Assembly: GCA_051453625.1 (NCBI GenBank)
Contig: JBOZIK010000001.1
Coordinates: 166,167,515-166,193,823, forward strand
Reading direction: 5' to 3'
Length of the DNA: 26,309 bases
From: Welwitschia mirabilis
Lineage: Eukaryota; Gnetophyta; Gnetopsida; Welwitschiales
The number at the start of each line of letters is the position of its first letter. The first letter of the stretch is position 1. Below, one piece after another: positions 1-9,660 of this stretch. The position numbers and the translations under genes were made by a program. The notes below the pieces were generated by a model. The model made no database searches and had not been told where the DNA came from. It was given only the letters and a program-made list of their open reading frames with translations.

Positions 1-274
1 AGGCCCTACAAACTCCTTGTGAAGGAGGCATTGTAAAGATCTTGGATTAAGGGAACCAGGAGGCTGATAGCTGTTTGTTGCCACCTGAGAGTAGAGTAGG
101 CTTGGCCGAACCACTATCAAACCTGGTGCACTTGTTCTTTAGCCGTTCATTTTGTTGCTTATTTATTTACGATTCATTGTTTATGATTTTTGATTTATAA
201 TTTTGCAAAAATTAGTAAGAAAATTATTAGCACCCTATTCACCCCCGCTCTAGGGTGTTTGTACGATCCTAACA
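1..274 (-). repeat. LTR-like dispersed repeat, copy 1 (cut by the window edge)
   Basis: Read on the minus strand this starts TGTTAGGATCGTAC, runs through a CACCCTAGAG...GGGGGTGAATAGGGTG block and the phrase GTGGTTCGGCCAAGCCTACT, and ends at the window edge in AGGAGTTTGTAGGGCCT. The same order of blocks is present in opposite orientation from 7924. The TG start and the dispersed nature suggest the 5' part of an LTR or solo LTR. I see no attached coding region, primer site or target duplication, so the class is open. Confidence 0.7.
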
Positions 275-1139
275 AAACTAACTAAAAATACTCTGTTTGA
301 TTAGCATCTACTAATTATGATGCAAAAATAAGGGAGAGAAAATAGTGGATCCTCAGGTGAAAAAAATGATGGAGATCTATCAACTTTATAAGGTAATAAT
401 CTATATTGCAACTAACACCTCCAAGGGTATAAACTTGTCACACCATTATCAATTACACAAGGTTTCATCCTCTCATTAAATCAGGCTAAATAATGCAATA
501 GGCAATATAACTCTATTCCTTTTTGGAACCAATTAGGTTGTTGTGTGTTACATAGGCACACGTGTTCAAAGATCGGCACACCCCGAATGAATGACACACC
601 TCAACCATGTATGCCGGAATTCCTCCTAGACGAGTTAACAAGCATGTACTTACATTAGCATGACACTCCCTCAACATAGGTGCTACCTAAGACACACCAT
701 TTGGTGCTTCAAAAGTTGTAACCTTAAGTGAGCTTAGCATACATTTTTCAAAACATACCTTCCAAGTTCATTGCTTTTGTAAATGAAACTTTCATTTTTA
801 GTTCATATTTGCAACCCTTATTTTTAATTTTTGAACAGTTCATAGATTTATAGCCTTTTAAGATATGGACACCTAATACGATCATCACTTAACTAGATTA
901 TCAAGTGGATTACACAAAAAAGGATCACATTTAAGAACATATCAGCCATAGGGAGATAGTAGAAGATAAGAGTTGATGACTTAGCTCCATATGCTTAGGC
1001 CAAATATGTTCATCGTGATAGAATCTTGCCTAAGCTTTAACTATAAATTATTGTACGATAGCTTGCAATCTTTTTTCATCAAGGTATTGAATCTAGAGGA
1101 GACAATCAAAAATATTAGATTCTTGTCTGCCAAATTCAA
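275..1139. other. Unassigned AT-rich stretch
   Basis: No coding similarity, RNA gene or clear repeat was recognised. The short plus-strand frame at 991-1203 overlaps the decayed integrase tail on the other strand and is most likely a chance frame. The right part may hold the 3' end of the Athila/Tat-like element described next, but no LTR or polypurine tract could be fixed. Confidence 0.5.
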
Positions 1140-1890
1140 CGTATGTCAAGTTTTAGAAGAATTAAAGGTAATATCTACTAGATGGACACATAAGTTGCCA
1201 TAAACCAATTCGTATGGAGAAAAACCAAAAGAGCTAATGCCATGTAGTGCTATTTTGTATATGCCCAAAGAACACCATCATGTTTGAAAGCCCAATTTTT
1301 ACAAGAATGACTAATGATCTTTTGGAAATTTTAATGATCTTTTGGAAATTTCCCCCTTTTTTTTAATAAATAAACTTCTCTATTAGCATTTTCTACTCAA
1401 CCATTTCTTTGCAAGTGATAAGCATTACCCACTCGATGCTCAATACTTACTTGCAAAAGGAGTTTCCTAAGAATCCTATTAATAAAATGCATTTCATGGT
1501 CACTAATACAGATTCTAAGAAAATCAAAAATAGAAAAATATATGGGATTTAATAAAACAACAAACAATTAGAGAGATATCAGCTATTGTAGAGATAGCCT
1601 TCACCCATTCACAACGAGAAGGAGGATATGACAAATCAACAAAATCCATTCCCTAACAAACAAATATTTCACACTTAATGATGGGCTGAAGTGGCATATC
1701 TTCTTTCCTAGTCAACCCTGCAAATCATTGCCAAGTGTCACACTTCTTCACAAATTTGAACACGTCCTGGAAAGATGAAGGCCAATAAAAACTCACATGT
1801 GAAATCTTCATTGTGGTTTTCTTTCCACTAAAATGCCCTCCACAAACTACTGCATGATGATGATCTCTTCTTGTTCCCATTCTGCAACAC
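1140..1890 (-). pseudogene. Integrase remnant, Athila/Tat-like
   Basis: Translated in pieces on the minus strand, this gives a zinc-region remnant (GGHFSGKKTTMKISHVSFYW, then KKCDTW), a core with GMDFVDLSYP and EWVKAI, then ISDHEMHF, later NAYHLQRNG and VENANRE, and a C-terminal FSPYELVYG. The acidic triad of the DDE core can still be traced: D in MDF, D in SDH and E in VEN. Stops and at least two frameshifts separate the pieces, so no integrase can be made. A 20-bp direct duplication at 1313-1351 lies inside it. The lineage call is by motif wording only. Confidence 0.8.
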
Positions 1891-2133
1891 ATCTCCTCAT
1901 AATTTGATCTTTGTACTTTTGACAGAAAAAGGAGAAACCCATTAATACTTACTAATCCAATTAAGGAATACCTTACCTTGTGAAGATATCCAAGTAAAGG
2001 GTGCCTTGAAGGTTACTAAATAATTGTCCATTTTAGTATACTAAAGCTCTAGGGTGTGTAGAATATTGTTCTTTAGAATGTTGAACCAAGAATAAATGTT
2101 ACATCAAGGAATTCATTCTTAATAGTTGAAAAT

Positions 2134-2526
2134 TCAATGGAAGAGAGTGATAGAAGGATTCCTGATAAATGATCTACTAGGAAATTCTCTTCCCACCTTA
2201 TTAACTATTGTGAGATCAAATTCTTGTAGAAGCAACATCCATCTAGCCAAAAAGGGCCCCATGGCTACTTCAACCATCAAATAGTAAACGACTGAGTGAT
2301 CAATACGGACGTTAGTATGGTATCCAAATAAATAAAGACAAACTTTATCAAGAAAATGCACAATTGCTAGTGACTCTATTTTCATCATAGTGTAGTTAAG
2401 TTGTGCTCCTAAAAGGGAGTTACCACTGTTGGCAATTACATAAAAATTCTTACCATCCCTTTGTCTCAAAACTCCACCAATTACATGACCACTAGCATCA
2501 CACGTCAACTCCAAACATTTTGACAA
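2134..2526 (-). pseudogene. RNase H domain of an Athila/Tat-like pol
   Basis: This 130-residue frame is the RNase H domain that cuts the RNA strand of the RNA:DNA hybrid during reverse transcription. Visible landmarks are LTCDASGHVIGGVLRQR near residues 7-23 (first catalytic Asp), QLNYTMMKIESLAIV (family form K-E-x-L-A-V, catalytic Glu), RIDHSVVYYLM (third acidic residue in DH) and RWMLLLQEFDLTI. The last motif, usually A-D-x-L-S-R, has decayed to FPSRS and the final Asp is gone. It continues directly from the RT remnant on its right and leads into integrase on its left. It is a remnant of a polyprotein, not a separate gene, so the apparent start Met has no meaning. Confidence 0.9.
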
Positions 2527-2539
2527 TTAGGTCCAACAC

Positions 2540-3026
2540 AAATGGATGCACATCACATCTTTTCCTTTAAAATCTGAAATGCTTCCTAACAAGAACTTGT
2601 CTGCTCAATTTCAATCTAGTCTCAATACATCTATCCAATACTTATCCCAAACTTTCTACTATTTCGTCAAGAGAGCCTTCCCATCAAGAGAAATCACCCA
2701 TGAAAACTTTTATGGATGCTTAAAACATGTCTGTAAATATGCCTAACATTACTCTCTAAAAGGTACAACCTAAAGTGTTTCACAACTGAAAAGGCATTGA
2801 TTTGAAGGCATCGGTACCAAAAGATGATGTAAAAGTTGTTTTTTCTTGATCCTCATCAGCTATGGAGATTTGATCATATCTACTATAGCCATTTAGAAAA
2901 CAAGAATACTCATGTATAACCTTGTAAGCAATCTACTATTGAATCAAGAAAAGGCCAAGGACACCAATCCTTCTTAATATGTTCATGAAGTTTTCCAAAA
3001 TCAACATAGACTCTCCATTTCCCTTC
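2540..3026 (-). pseudogene. Reverse transcriptase remnant, Athila/Tat-like
   Basis: Minus-strand translation across several frames gives, in order, GKWRVYVDFGKLHEHIKKDW (family: K-W-R-V-C-I-D-Y-R-K-L-N), an F-L-D-x-Y-S-G-Y-like patch, KNNFYIIFWYR, LGIFTDMF, VFMGDFS, and VLDRCIETRLKLS. VFMGDFS is the catalytic YxDD box, normally FMDDFS in this lineage; the first Asp has become Gly, so the active site is dead as well as frameshifted. The N-terminal part of RT is cut off at the gap starting at 3027. Confidence 0.85.
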
Positions 3027-3126
3027 NNNNNNNNNNNNNNNNNNNNNNNNNNNNNNNNNNNNNNNNNNNNNNNNNNNNNNNNNNNNNNNNNNNNNNNNNN
3101 NNNNNNNNNNNNNNNNNNNNNNNNNN
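3027..3126. other. Assembly gap of 100 N
   Basis: Exactly 100 N, the usual placeholder for a gap of unknown size. It lies at the junction of two unrelated Ty3/gypsy pol remnants, so the true distance and even the adjacency of the two are not certain. Confidence 0.95.
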
Positions 3127-3457
3127 TTGTTGTAAGAGGACCTGTGTCCTATAAATAAGTGGGTATTGTAAATACTTTGACATATCGAATAAAAGGGGTT
3201 TCTTCTCCCAATATTTCTTCAGCTTAGTAGCCTTGATTGGATGCAAATCTACCAAACGAAGGTAAATTTCCCATCTACCAAATTTAGCTTCCACATAGCT
3301 TCATAAAATATCTTCTAAAATGTGATTAATTCACTCAGTTTTCCTATCTGTTTTAGGATGAAAAGATTTACTAAAAATACTCGAGTTCCCTATTGTTTAA
3401 AGAATGCATGCCAGAGATTTGATATAAACTTTAGATCTCTAATGACAAATAACGATT
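3127..3457 (-). pseudogene. Integrase C-terminal remnant, chromovirus-like
   Basis: Minus-strand reading gives IPKIVICH (family I-V-S-D-R-D, with the second catalytic Asp lost), then SKSFHPKTDRKTE followed by a stop, INHILEDIL, a stop, and a run from EAKFGRWEIYLRLV to TQVLLQQ at the gap edge. This follows the family order S-x-H-P-Q-T-D-G-Q-T-E-R-x-N, L-E-D-M-L, W-x-x-Y-L-P-L-V and the downstream G-P-x-L-V-Q-Q region. The catalytic Glu in TE is still there. The frame stays open over the last 50 or so residues before the gap. Confidence 0.75.
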
Positions 3458-3840
3458 TTAGGAATACCCTGCAATCAAAATACTCCCTAAAAGCCAATTC
3501 ACTATTTCTTCCGCTCCGGTCGTAATCTTGGTTGGAATTAAGTAAGCCATTTTCGTCAATCTATCCACACATACGAAGATAGCATCACAATTTTTAACAG
3601 TTTTCAGCAAACCTATGATAAAATCCATTGTAATCTCTCCCCACTTCCATGATGCTACTTCTAAAAGCTTAACAAATCTTGTCAAATTTTGTTGTTCCAA
3701 CTTGATCTTTCGATCAACATGACAACCTTTGATAAAATCTTTGGTTTAAGTCTTCATTCCTAGCAAATAGTACTACTTTCTCAAAGTGATGTATCCCTTA
3801 CCAAATCTAGGCTGACCTACATAAGGAACTCCATGAGCTT
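3458..3840 (-). pseudogene. Integrase core, first copy of a tandem duplication
   Basis: The minus-strand frame 3700-3458 contains LEVASWKWGEITMDFIIGLL, AIFVCVDRLTKMAYLIPTK and then a stop. It corresponds to the family stretch W-K-W-E-x-I-x-M-D-F-I-x-G-L-P...W-V-x-V-D-R-L-T-K-x-A-H-F-I-P; the Asp of MDF is the first catalytic residue. Upstream, to 3840, a CHVDRKIKLEQQNL-like stretch is the end of the zinc region, with the second Cys of the C-x-x-C pair lost. The block 3500-3840 recurs at 3841-4171. Confidence 0.85.
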
Positions 3841-4171
3841 CACTATTTCTTTTGCTTTGCCTGTAATCTTGGTTGGAATTAAGTAAGCCATTTTCGTCAA
3901 TCTATCCACACATAAGAAGATAGCATCACGATTTTTAACAGTTTTCAGCAAACCTATGATAAAATCCACTGTAATCTCTTCCCACTTCCATGATGCTACT
4001 TCTAAAATCCTGTCAAATTTTGTTGTTCCAACTTAATCTTTTGATAAACATGACAACCTTTGACAAAATCTTTGGTTTAAGCCTTCATTCCTAGCAAATA
4101 GTATTGCTTTCTCAAAGTGATGCATCTCTTATCAAATCTAGGGTTACTTCCATAAGGAACTCCATGAGCTT
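3500..4171. repeat. Direct tandem duplication of about 335 bp
   Basis: Unit 1 is 3500-3840 (341 bp) and unit 2 is 3841-4171 (331 bp), directly adjacent. Both start CACTATTTCTT and end CTCCATGAGCTT, and sequence outside them differs on each side. The duplicated DNA is the integrase core of the chromovirus-like remnant. Confidence 0.92.
3841..4171 (-). pseudogene. Integrase core, second copy of a tandem duplication
   Basis: This repeats 3500-3840 head to tail with scattered substitutions and one 10-bp deletion (copy 1 has AGCTTAACAAATC where copy 2 is shorter). Both copies end in AAGGAACTCCATGAGCTT. Translation gives LEVASWKWEEITVDFIIGLL and VDRLTKMAYLIPTKIT, the same integrase core segment. 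The zinc-region C-x-x-C reads CHVYQ, again missing its second Cys, so that loss came before the duplication. An element with two integrase cores in a row would not have been functional. Confidence 0.85.
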
Positions 4172-4770
4172 CCTTGAAAAGTTGATGACGCCTTGTTCCT
4201 GTAAGGACAGAGACTTTGCCTCTTCTCATTAGTACATCATCAATAGGTCAAGGCAAGATCTCCTCTCCTAACATCAGTTTCTTCCATATTTCGCCAAATA
4301 ACTTTTCTTAAGGCACATGATCTTTGATTTCCTGGGCCATTTCTAAGTTAACACAACAAACCATTATGCGCCACATGTAACCAAGAGCACCTACAACCTT
4401 GTTCTCTTTCCTACGGGTGTACTTAAAATCAAAATCATATTTGGCCACCAACTCAATCCATCGTCATTCTCTGAGGTTTAAAGGAGGTTTTTTTGCGAAA
4501 ACTCCAAACTTTTATGGGTAATTTTCAATTGAAATTTACCTCTCAAGAGACAGTGCCTCCACATTTTTAGAGCATGAATGATGACCAACAATTCCAAATC
4601 ATGGACCAAGTAATTGCACTTACGCTTGTTGAGTTTTTTGGATTCATAAGCAACAACTCACCTGTCCTGCATTAAGACTACTCCAACATTTGTGACTATA
4701 AGAAATTCTTTGTCCATTTCCAAAACCTTCAAAAATGGAGCCAAGGTTAATAAGAGTTTGATTCTGAGGA
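4172..4770 (-). pseudogene. RNase H and integrase zinc-region remnant, chromovirus-like
   Basis: From 4770 leftwards the minus strand reads KEFLIVTNVGVVLMQDR, a stop, VVAYESKKLNKRKCNYLVHD, LELLVIIHALKMWRHCLL, then after a frameshift LNLRE...RWIELVAKYDFDF, KYTRRKENKVVGAL, and finally GTRRHQLFKEAHGVPYGSNP (running into the duplicated block). These are the RNase H domain, its A-D-A-L-S-R end and the H-H part of the integrase zinc finger. The first RNase H Asp (family T-D-A-S) has become Asn-Val, the catalytic Glu in DLEL survives, and the T-D-H motif has become THK. Confidence 0.82.
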
Positions 4771-5440
4771 ATGCCTCTCTGCATCTGTCATAAAAATGGA
4801 ATGCAATTTTATCTTTTCTTAGATTCATCACCAGGCTCTTGGAGAAATCTTGGATGAAACATCTATAGAATCATGCCAATCCTAAGAAACTCTCATTTGT
4901 TGGTTCCAACCTTACTTGAATCAGCCTTATTTCTTGGATTCGTCGGTTCCAAACAATCTCATATTTCTTACACCTTACTTGAATCACTCTTAATGCCTTT
5001 GTCAACTATCACATGCCCTAAATAATGGATTGGATTTCTTGAAGAATTCACATTTACTCAATTTGGTTGTCAATATGTTTGTCAATACATGTTCCTTGAG
5101 TAGCTACAAAATTAGTTTTAAATGTTAAACATGTTTAGTCCTCTTCTTTGAATAAACTGAAACATCATCTATGAAAACAATAACTAACCGATCTAAATAA
5201 GGATGAAATATATTATTCATTAAAGTCATGAATGTGGCAAAAGCATTAGTAAGACCAAAAGGCACAACAATAAATTCTAAATGACCATATGTGGTTCTAT
5301 CCAACTAGCTATTTGAGGGGATATGTAAACTAAAAATCATTTCGCTCCTATCCTTTTTGGCACTATTAATAACAACTCTACCAAGTTCTTTAAGCTCTAA
5401 ACTCATTCTATCTATATGACCTTGCACTCTTAACCTTGAT
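4770..5440 (-). pseudogene. Reverse transcriptase remnant, chromovirus-like
   Basis: Minus-strand reading gives MSLELKEL at the right edge, then AKKDRSEMIF (family K-K-D-G-S-x-R-M), an abrupt jump to [20 protein letters not shown], then [29 protein letters not shown], and FYRCFIQDFSKS towards RNase H. FIDDV at about 5161-5178 is the YxDD box and keeps both Asp residues. The jump means a deletion has removed the segment between the first and third RT blocks. A short imperfect repeat containing CCTTACTTGAATCA occurs twice at about 4908-4989. Confidence 0.82.
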
Positions 5441-7923
5441 TTTGGTCAAAGCAATAAGGATTTTAACACTTCACCAAACCCTATTCAACATCATTCAAGG
5501 GTTTACCACATTGAGCTAGAAGCTTCATGCAACACAAACCACACATATCATAGAGAGAAGGTTATAATCGACATGAAGTCAAATTGTCTCAAAGAAAATT
5601 CACATTTGCAAGGGCAATCTTGTGATTTCTTGGAACAAAATGAATAACACAAAACATCATTCATGTTATTTAGCATTTTTTATACCAAACAAATAAGATT
5701 ATTAAAAAAACGCAAAAACAAATGAATGGTATTTATCTGATTACTAGGAACTTCATTCAAAATCACCTTGACAAACTAAATTTGTAAAAGAAATGAAAAA
5801 GCCCTTAACTANNNNNNNNNNNNNNNNNNNNNNNNNNNNNNNNNNNNNNNNNNNNNNNNNNNNNNNNNNNNNNNNNNNNNNNNNNNNNNNNNNNNNNNNN
5901 NNNNNNNNNNNNNNNNNNNNNNNNNNNNNNNNNNNNNNNNNNNNNNNNNTTCTAAAAATTATGCTACTACTTTTTCTCTTTGACTGGTTGGATGTTTCAC
6001 TAATGTCAAATTTCAGATTCTTAAATTTACATAAGTTTATTAAATCTCATTAGTAATATCTGAGCACTGACAACATTACAAACTTGATAATAATGTGAAT
6101 ACACTAGTCCTATTTAAACCACACTCAACATTCCTAATATAAATGATATCAAGAGAAGTCTGGGGAAAAAGTCTCAAAGAACAAATTCTTCCTAATTTAG
6201 GCTCCCTAAAGTGTTGTTGTTATCAATCACAAAATTTAAAATTTTAAAAATGCAACTCTAATTGATAACTATTTAATAAAACACACCTCAATGAAGAACT
6301 TAGAAAACTTTGAATGCCAATCATCCTCATCATTTACCCCTGACCTGTTAATTTCAAAATAAGATTTTACTATTTCAAAGACAAAGTGACATCTTTAAAT
6401 GAAGCTAATACAAATTCATATAATTATATTACATACAAGAAGAATTAAAAATGGAGACATAAAACTAACTGTTGATAAGAAACTTGATATCAAACTACGT
6501 TTCATCAATATTAGAAGTTTCTCTAACTCAATTCTACCACTCCTATTTGTTTCACCATCCGTTATTGTCTCACCATTGTTCGCCCTAGAGCAAAAATCTT
6601 TTATCTGAAGTTAATACACATCTTGTTCAATTTGGAAGTGAACTTTAAGCGAATGAAATCCTTCTCTCAACATTGTTGCAAAGTAAACTTTTGCAAGAAT
6701 GTGTAATTCCTAGCTAAAGATCTAATTTAGCAAGGAATTACAAACTTTTGGGAGAAATTAATTTGTCATCCCATCATTGTAATTTAGCTTGAAGTGGTTT
6801 TAATATTTGCTTAGAAAGCTACCTAAAGCAACGTGTTCTAGCTTAAACAAACGCTAAAGAGAGAAGTAAGGCTTAAAAAAGATCATTCATTCACATGAAC
6901 AATTCTTTTAAGTATCCAAGACAATTGTCAAAGTCCATTCTCCAAGGATATCATGAAAATGTCACCTTAAACATTTAGGTTAAAATTGATTTGTAATTAA
7001 ATCCACAATGAACCTTGTAAAATCTATTACCGTTGTTTTCCCTCCCTTTTAGTGTAGAAATATTGTGTCAACTCACTAACACAAAGGGAGGTTGAAGGCT
7101 CAACTTTAAAGCTTATAGGATCTTATCTAATTCTTTGTTCATTTGTAGCTTAAGAATTAAATTGCCTTGCCTTTAACTTCACAAAATGTTGTTACTCCTC
7201 CCTTAAGTAGTGTAATATGGATAAATCACATCTAATTGGAAGCCCTTTAGATCTAACCTATCCATAATCAAAGTTGTCCTTAACAGTCCTATAAGATCAA
7301 TAACAACTTTAGGACAACCATCTTTTCAATGCCAATGCACCATGATTTCTCTAGTAATCCAAAATTCATATCTTTTGCATCATATTGTCAAAACATTTTG
7401 GAAAAGAAACTTTTGTACTTTTGGTCAAAGTACATTTCCAATCTTCCTGATTGGACTATTGTGTATGGCTCAAAGCATGCATTTCACATCATTTAACAAT
7501 TCCAAATACCGTAGCCAATGAAAACAAAAGGTTAGAGAGAAGAAGAGCACTTGGGAGAGCAAACACAAATAGCTTCCACAAAAATTAAATTACTACTTAA
7601 GAAAGCAACAATGCATTTAATCTACCCAATGCAAGCCACTAAAAGGATGTAATTGGCTATCACCCAATTCATCTCAAACCATGAATCATTTATACACAAG
7701 GAATAAGAGCATTAATCTACAATGTAATATGATGTACAATTTCAGAAATATAAAACACAATTATAATCAGTCAAATGTATTTAATAAGTACATGACTTCC
7801 TTTAAGAGCATGGACGTAAGGGTCTCTCCCCAACTAGCAAGATGAGCCAAGGGTGCTGGGCCAAGAATCTCCCAATGGCGTCTTCAACACTTGCTACTTC
7901 TGTAATGTCATCCAAGTAATTTA
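5441..7923. other. Unassigned AT-rich stretch with one N gap
   Basis: No protein similarity was recognised in either strand. The left end should hold the gag/protease part of the chromovirus-like element if it was ever complete, but nothing there could be read as such. 5812-5949 is N (138 bases). Small plus-strand frames at 5793-6053 (mostly N) and 6399-6608 have no recognisable content. A near-perfect hairpin sits at 6702-6742. Confidence 0.5.
6702..6742. repeat. Short hairpin, 17-bp arms
   Basis: The left arm TGTAATTCCTAGCTAAA (6702-6718) and right arm TTTAGCAAGGAATTACA (6726-6742) are inverted copies with one mismatch around a 7-nt loop GATCTAA. It is too short to be a whole MITE and has no flanking target duplication that I can see. 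Function unknown. Confidence 0.75.
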
Positions 7924-8253
7924 TGTTAGGATTGTACAGGCACCCTAGAGAGGGGGGTGAATAGGGTGAATCACAAAATTTAATTACTTAACTAAAATCA
8001 GAACTTTGCTTGAGAATGTAAATCAGANNNNNNTGAATCATGAACACAATAAAACAAACTCAAACAAATAAAAAGAGTGCACCACAATTTTATAGTGGTT
8101 CGGCCAAGCCTACTCCACTTTCACGGGGCAACAAACAGCTATCAGCCTCCCGATTCCCTTAATCCAAGATCTTTACAAAGACTCCTTCACAAGGAGTTCG
8201 TAGGGCCTCCACCCCTTTGCTCAAATCCTTGAGACTCTTACAACAAACAAAGA

Positions 8254-8284
<31 letters not shown>
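7924..8284 (+). repeat. LTR-like dispersed repeat, copy 2
   Basis: It starts TGTTAGGATTGTACAGG, then has CACCCTAGAGAGGGGGGTGA, then (after a 6-N gap at 8028-8033) TAGTGGTTCGGCCAAGCCTA, CAACAAACAGCTATCAGCCT and CAAGGAGTTCGTAGGGCCT. Every block matches copy 1 (1-274) in reverse complement. It continues beyond what copy 1 shows, through an AG microsatellite into a 439-N gap, so the right end cannot be placed; the GACGTCCC array after the gap may belong to it. The TG start suggests an LTR. Confidence 0.7.
8256..8284 (+). repeat. AG dinucleotide microsatellite running into a gap
   Basis: About 14 AG units directly before the 439-N gap (8285-8723). The gap probably exists because assembly failed in or just after this microsatellite, so its true length is unknown. 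Confidence 0.95.
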
Positions 8285-8723
8285 NNNNNNNNNNNNNNNN
8301 NNNNNNNNNNNNNNNNNNNNNNNNNNNNNNNNNNNNNNNNNNNNNNNNNNNNNNNNNNNNNNNNNNNNNNNNNNNNNNNNNNNNNNNNNNNNNNNNNNNN
8401 NNNNNNNNNNNNNNNNNNNNNNNNNNNNNNNNNNNNNNNNNNNNNNNNNNNNNNNNNNNNNNNNNNNNNNNNNNNNNNNNNNNNNNNNNNNNNNNNNNNN
8501 NNNNNNNNNNNNNNNNNNNNNNNNNNNNNNNNNNNNNNNNNNNNNNNNNNNNNNNNNNNNNNNNNNNNNNNNNNNNNNNNNNNNNNNNNNNNNNNNNNNN
8601 NNNNNNNNNNNNNNNNNNNNNNNNNNNNNNNNNNNNNNNNNNNNNNNNNNNNNNNNNNNNNNNNNNNNNNNNNNNNNNNNNNNNNNNNNNNNNNNNNNNN
8701 NNNNNNNNNNNNNNNNNNNNNNN
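8285..8723. other. Assembly gap of 439 N
   Basis: Long N run between the AG microsatellite and the GACGTCCC array. Apparent open frames crossing it on both strands are artefacts of untranslated N. Confidence 0.95.
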
Positions 8724-8861
8724 GACGTCCCAATTTAACAGGTCGGACGTCCCCGTATATAAACCCGAGTACAGTATCGGACATCCCGATTACTCAGGGC
8801 AGACGTCCCTATATAGAAAACCGCATGGTAAGTCAGACGTCCCAATTAGAGTCGGCGTCCC
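8724..8861 (+). repeat. 56-bp tandem array built on the GACGTCCC motif
   Basis: GACGTCCC or a one-base variant starts at 8724, 8746, 8780, 8802, 8836 and 8855. The spacings are 22, 34, 22, 34 and 19, so the real unit is 56 bp with two motif copies each. Unit 1 is 8724-8779, unit 2 is 8780-8835, and a partial unit 3 begins at 8836 with a 3-bp shortening. The array is cut on its left by the N gap, so more units may exist. GGACGTCC is a palindrome with the ACGT core favoured by plant bZIP factors; a regulatory role is only inference. Confidence 0.85.
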
Positions 8862-9660
8862 AATCTGGAGAGATCTTGTTTTCTTCAGCTAGAAATTTCA
8901 TCATTGAAAATATTTGTTTCAACAATTTAAAAGATTAATTTGCAAGGACAAGACCATTACTTACATTGTTTTGGTTTCAATGGACGTTGGAAAAGATGTC
9001 AATCAATGGTTACATAATTGTATCATGGCTACCTACGTCACTAGTTGTGGGCAAGCGGACACAGTTTCAGGAAAATACAGGTAGAAGGCATCACTCAGTA
9101 CCAGCACCAAGCAACATCAAGAGTAAAGAGTTCAATAAGAATGAGTGGTTGCTACCTCATTGTTCAATGGCATCCTTGATGGTACCTCTACCACAGTTCT
9201 ATTGATACCCGCATCACTAAGCTATGGCAAGCAGCAATAGTTTTGACTTGGGCCAATTTCATGCATTCTTGATGTATTATAAAATCCTTTGGGATATTTT
9301 GTTAATATGCCTTCCCACAAGCCTTTAACCTTGTAAACACACTGAAAGTTTCTAGTACCTTTCATAGGCCTCGTGTTGATGTCTATGAATTCGCAAATTC
9401 TCTAAGATTATGCATAAATATGAAAATTTGCTTGTCATATTCAAAGACTGGCACATTATTACATTATTGTGATATATTTGATATCAATTCACTAAGTCTA
9501 TATATTCTTAATTCAAGATGTACAAGAATTTCCCATTAATTACATAACTTGACATCCTATTTGAAACATTTCCCTATGGTATACGAATGCACTATAGCTC
9601 CATTCATTGTAATAACATTAGTACATCAACCATACGGGTCTTTAGATTTTTTGTTTTCTT

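Larger units (their letters stand above)
1140..3026 (-). mobile_element. Degenerate Ty3/gypsy element, Athila/Tat-like: RT, RNase H, integrase
   Basis: On the minus strand the domains run RT (3026 to about 2540), RNase H (2526-2134) and integrase (about 1890-1140). This is the Ty3/gypsy order, with integrase last. The wording of the motifs (FMGDFS in RT, RWMLLLQEFDL in RNase H, YGGHFSGKKT-like text in the integrase zinc region) is that of the Athila/Tat branch of plant Ty3/gypsy elements, not of chromoviruses. All three domains are broken by stops and frameshifts. The upstream part (gag, protease, start of RT) is missing and the element stops at an assembly gap. LTRs were not located. Confidence 0.85.
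3127..5440 (-). mobile_element. Degenerate Ty3/gypsy element, chromovirus-like: RT, RNase H, integrase
   Basis: A second minus-strand pol remnant: RT (about 5430-4770), RNase H (about 4770-4400), integrase zinc region (about 4230-4030), integrase core (twice, 4030-3841 and 3700-3458) and integrase tail (3440-3127). Motifs such as [37 protein letters not shown] and the LFKEAHGVPY...YYLLGM zinc region are typical of chromoviruses and distinct from the Athila/Tat-like wording just to the left. Stops, frameshifts and an internal RT deletion show it is old. No chromodomain or LTR was found; the 3' end would lie in the gap at 3027-3126. Confidence 0.82.

Noticed and set aside
2546-2746. Plus-strand 66-codon frame
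   Set aside because: It lies antisense to the RT remnant, and its text has no family features.
1-8284. Terminal inverted repeats of a 8-kb DNA transposon
   Set aside because: The shared sequence has its TG start facing inward and extends outward past any such element, which fits two separate LTR-like copies better; no transposase was seen.
8217-8784. Open frames of 173 and 187 codons on both strands
   Set aside because: They are almost entirely N plus an AG microsatellite read as Arg-Glu or Leu-Ser repeats.
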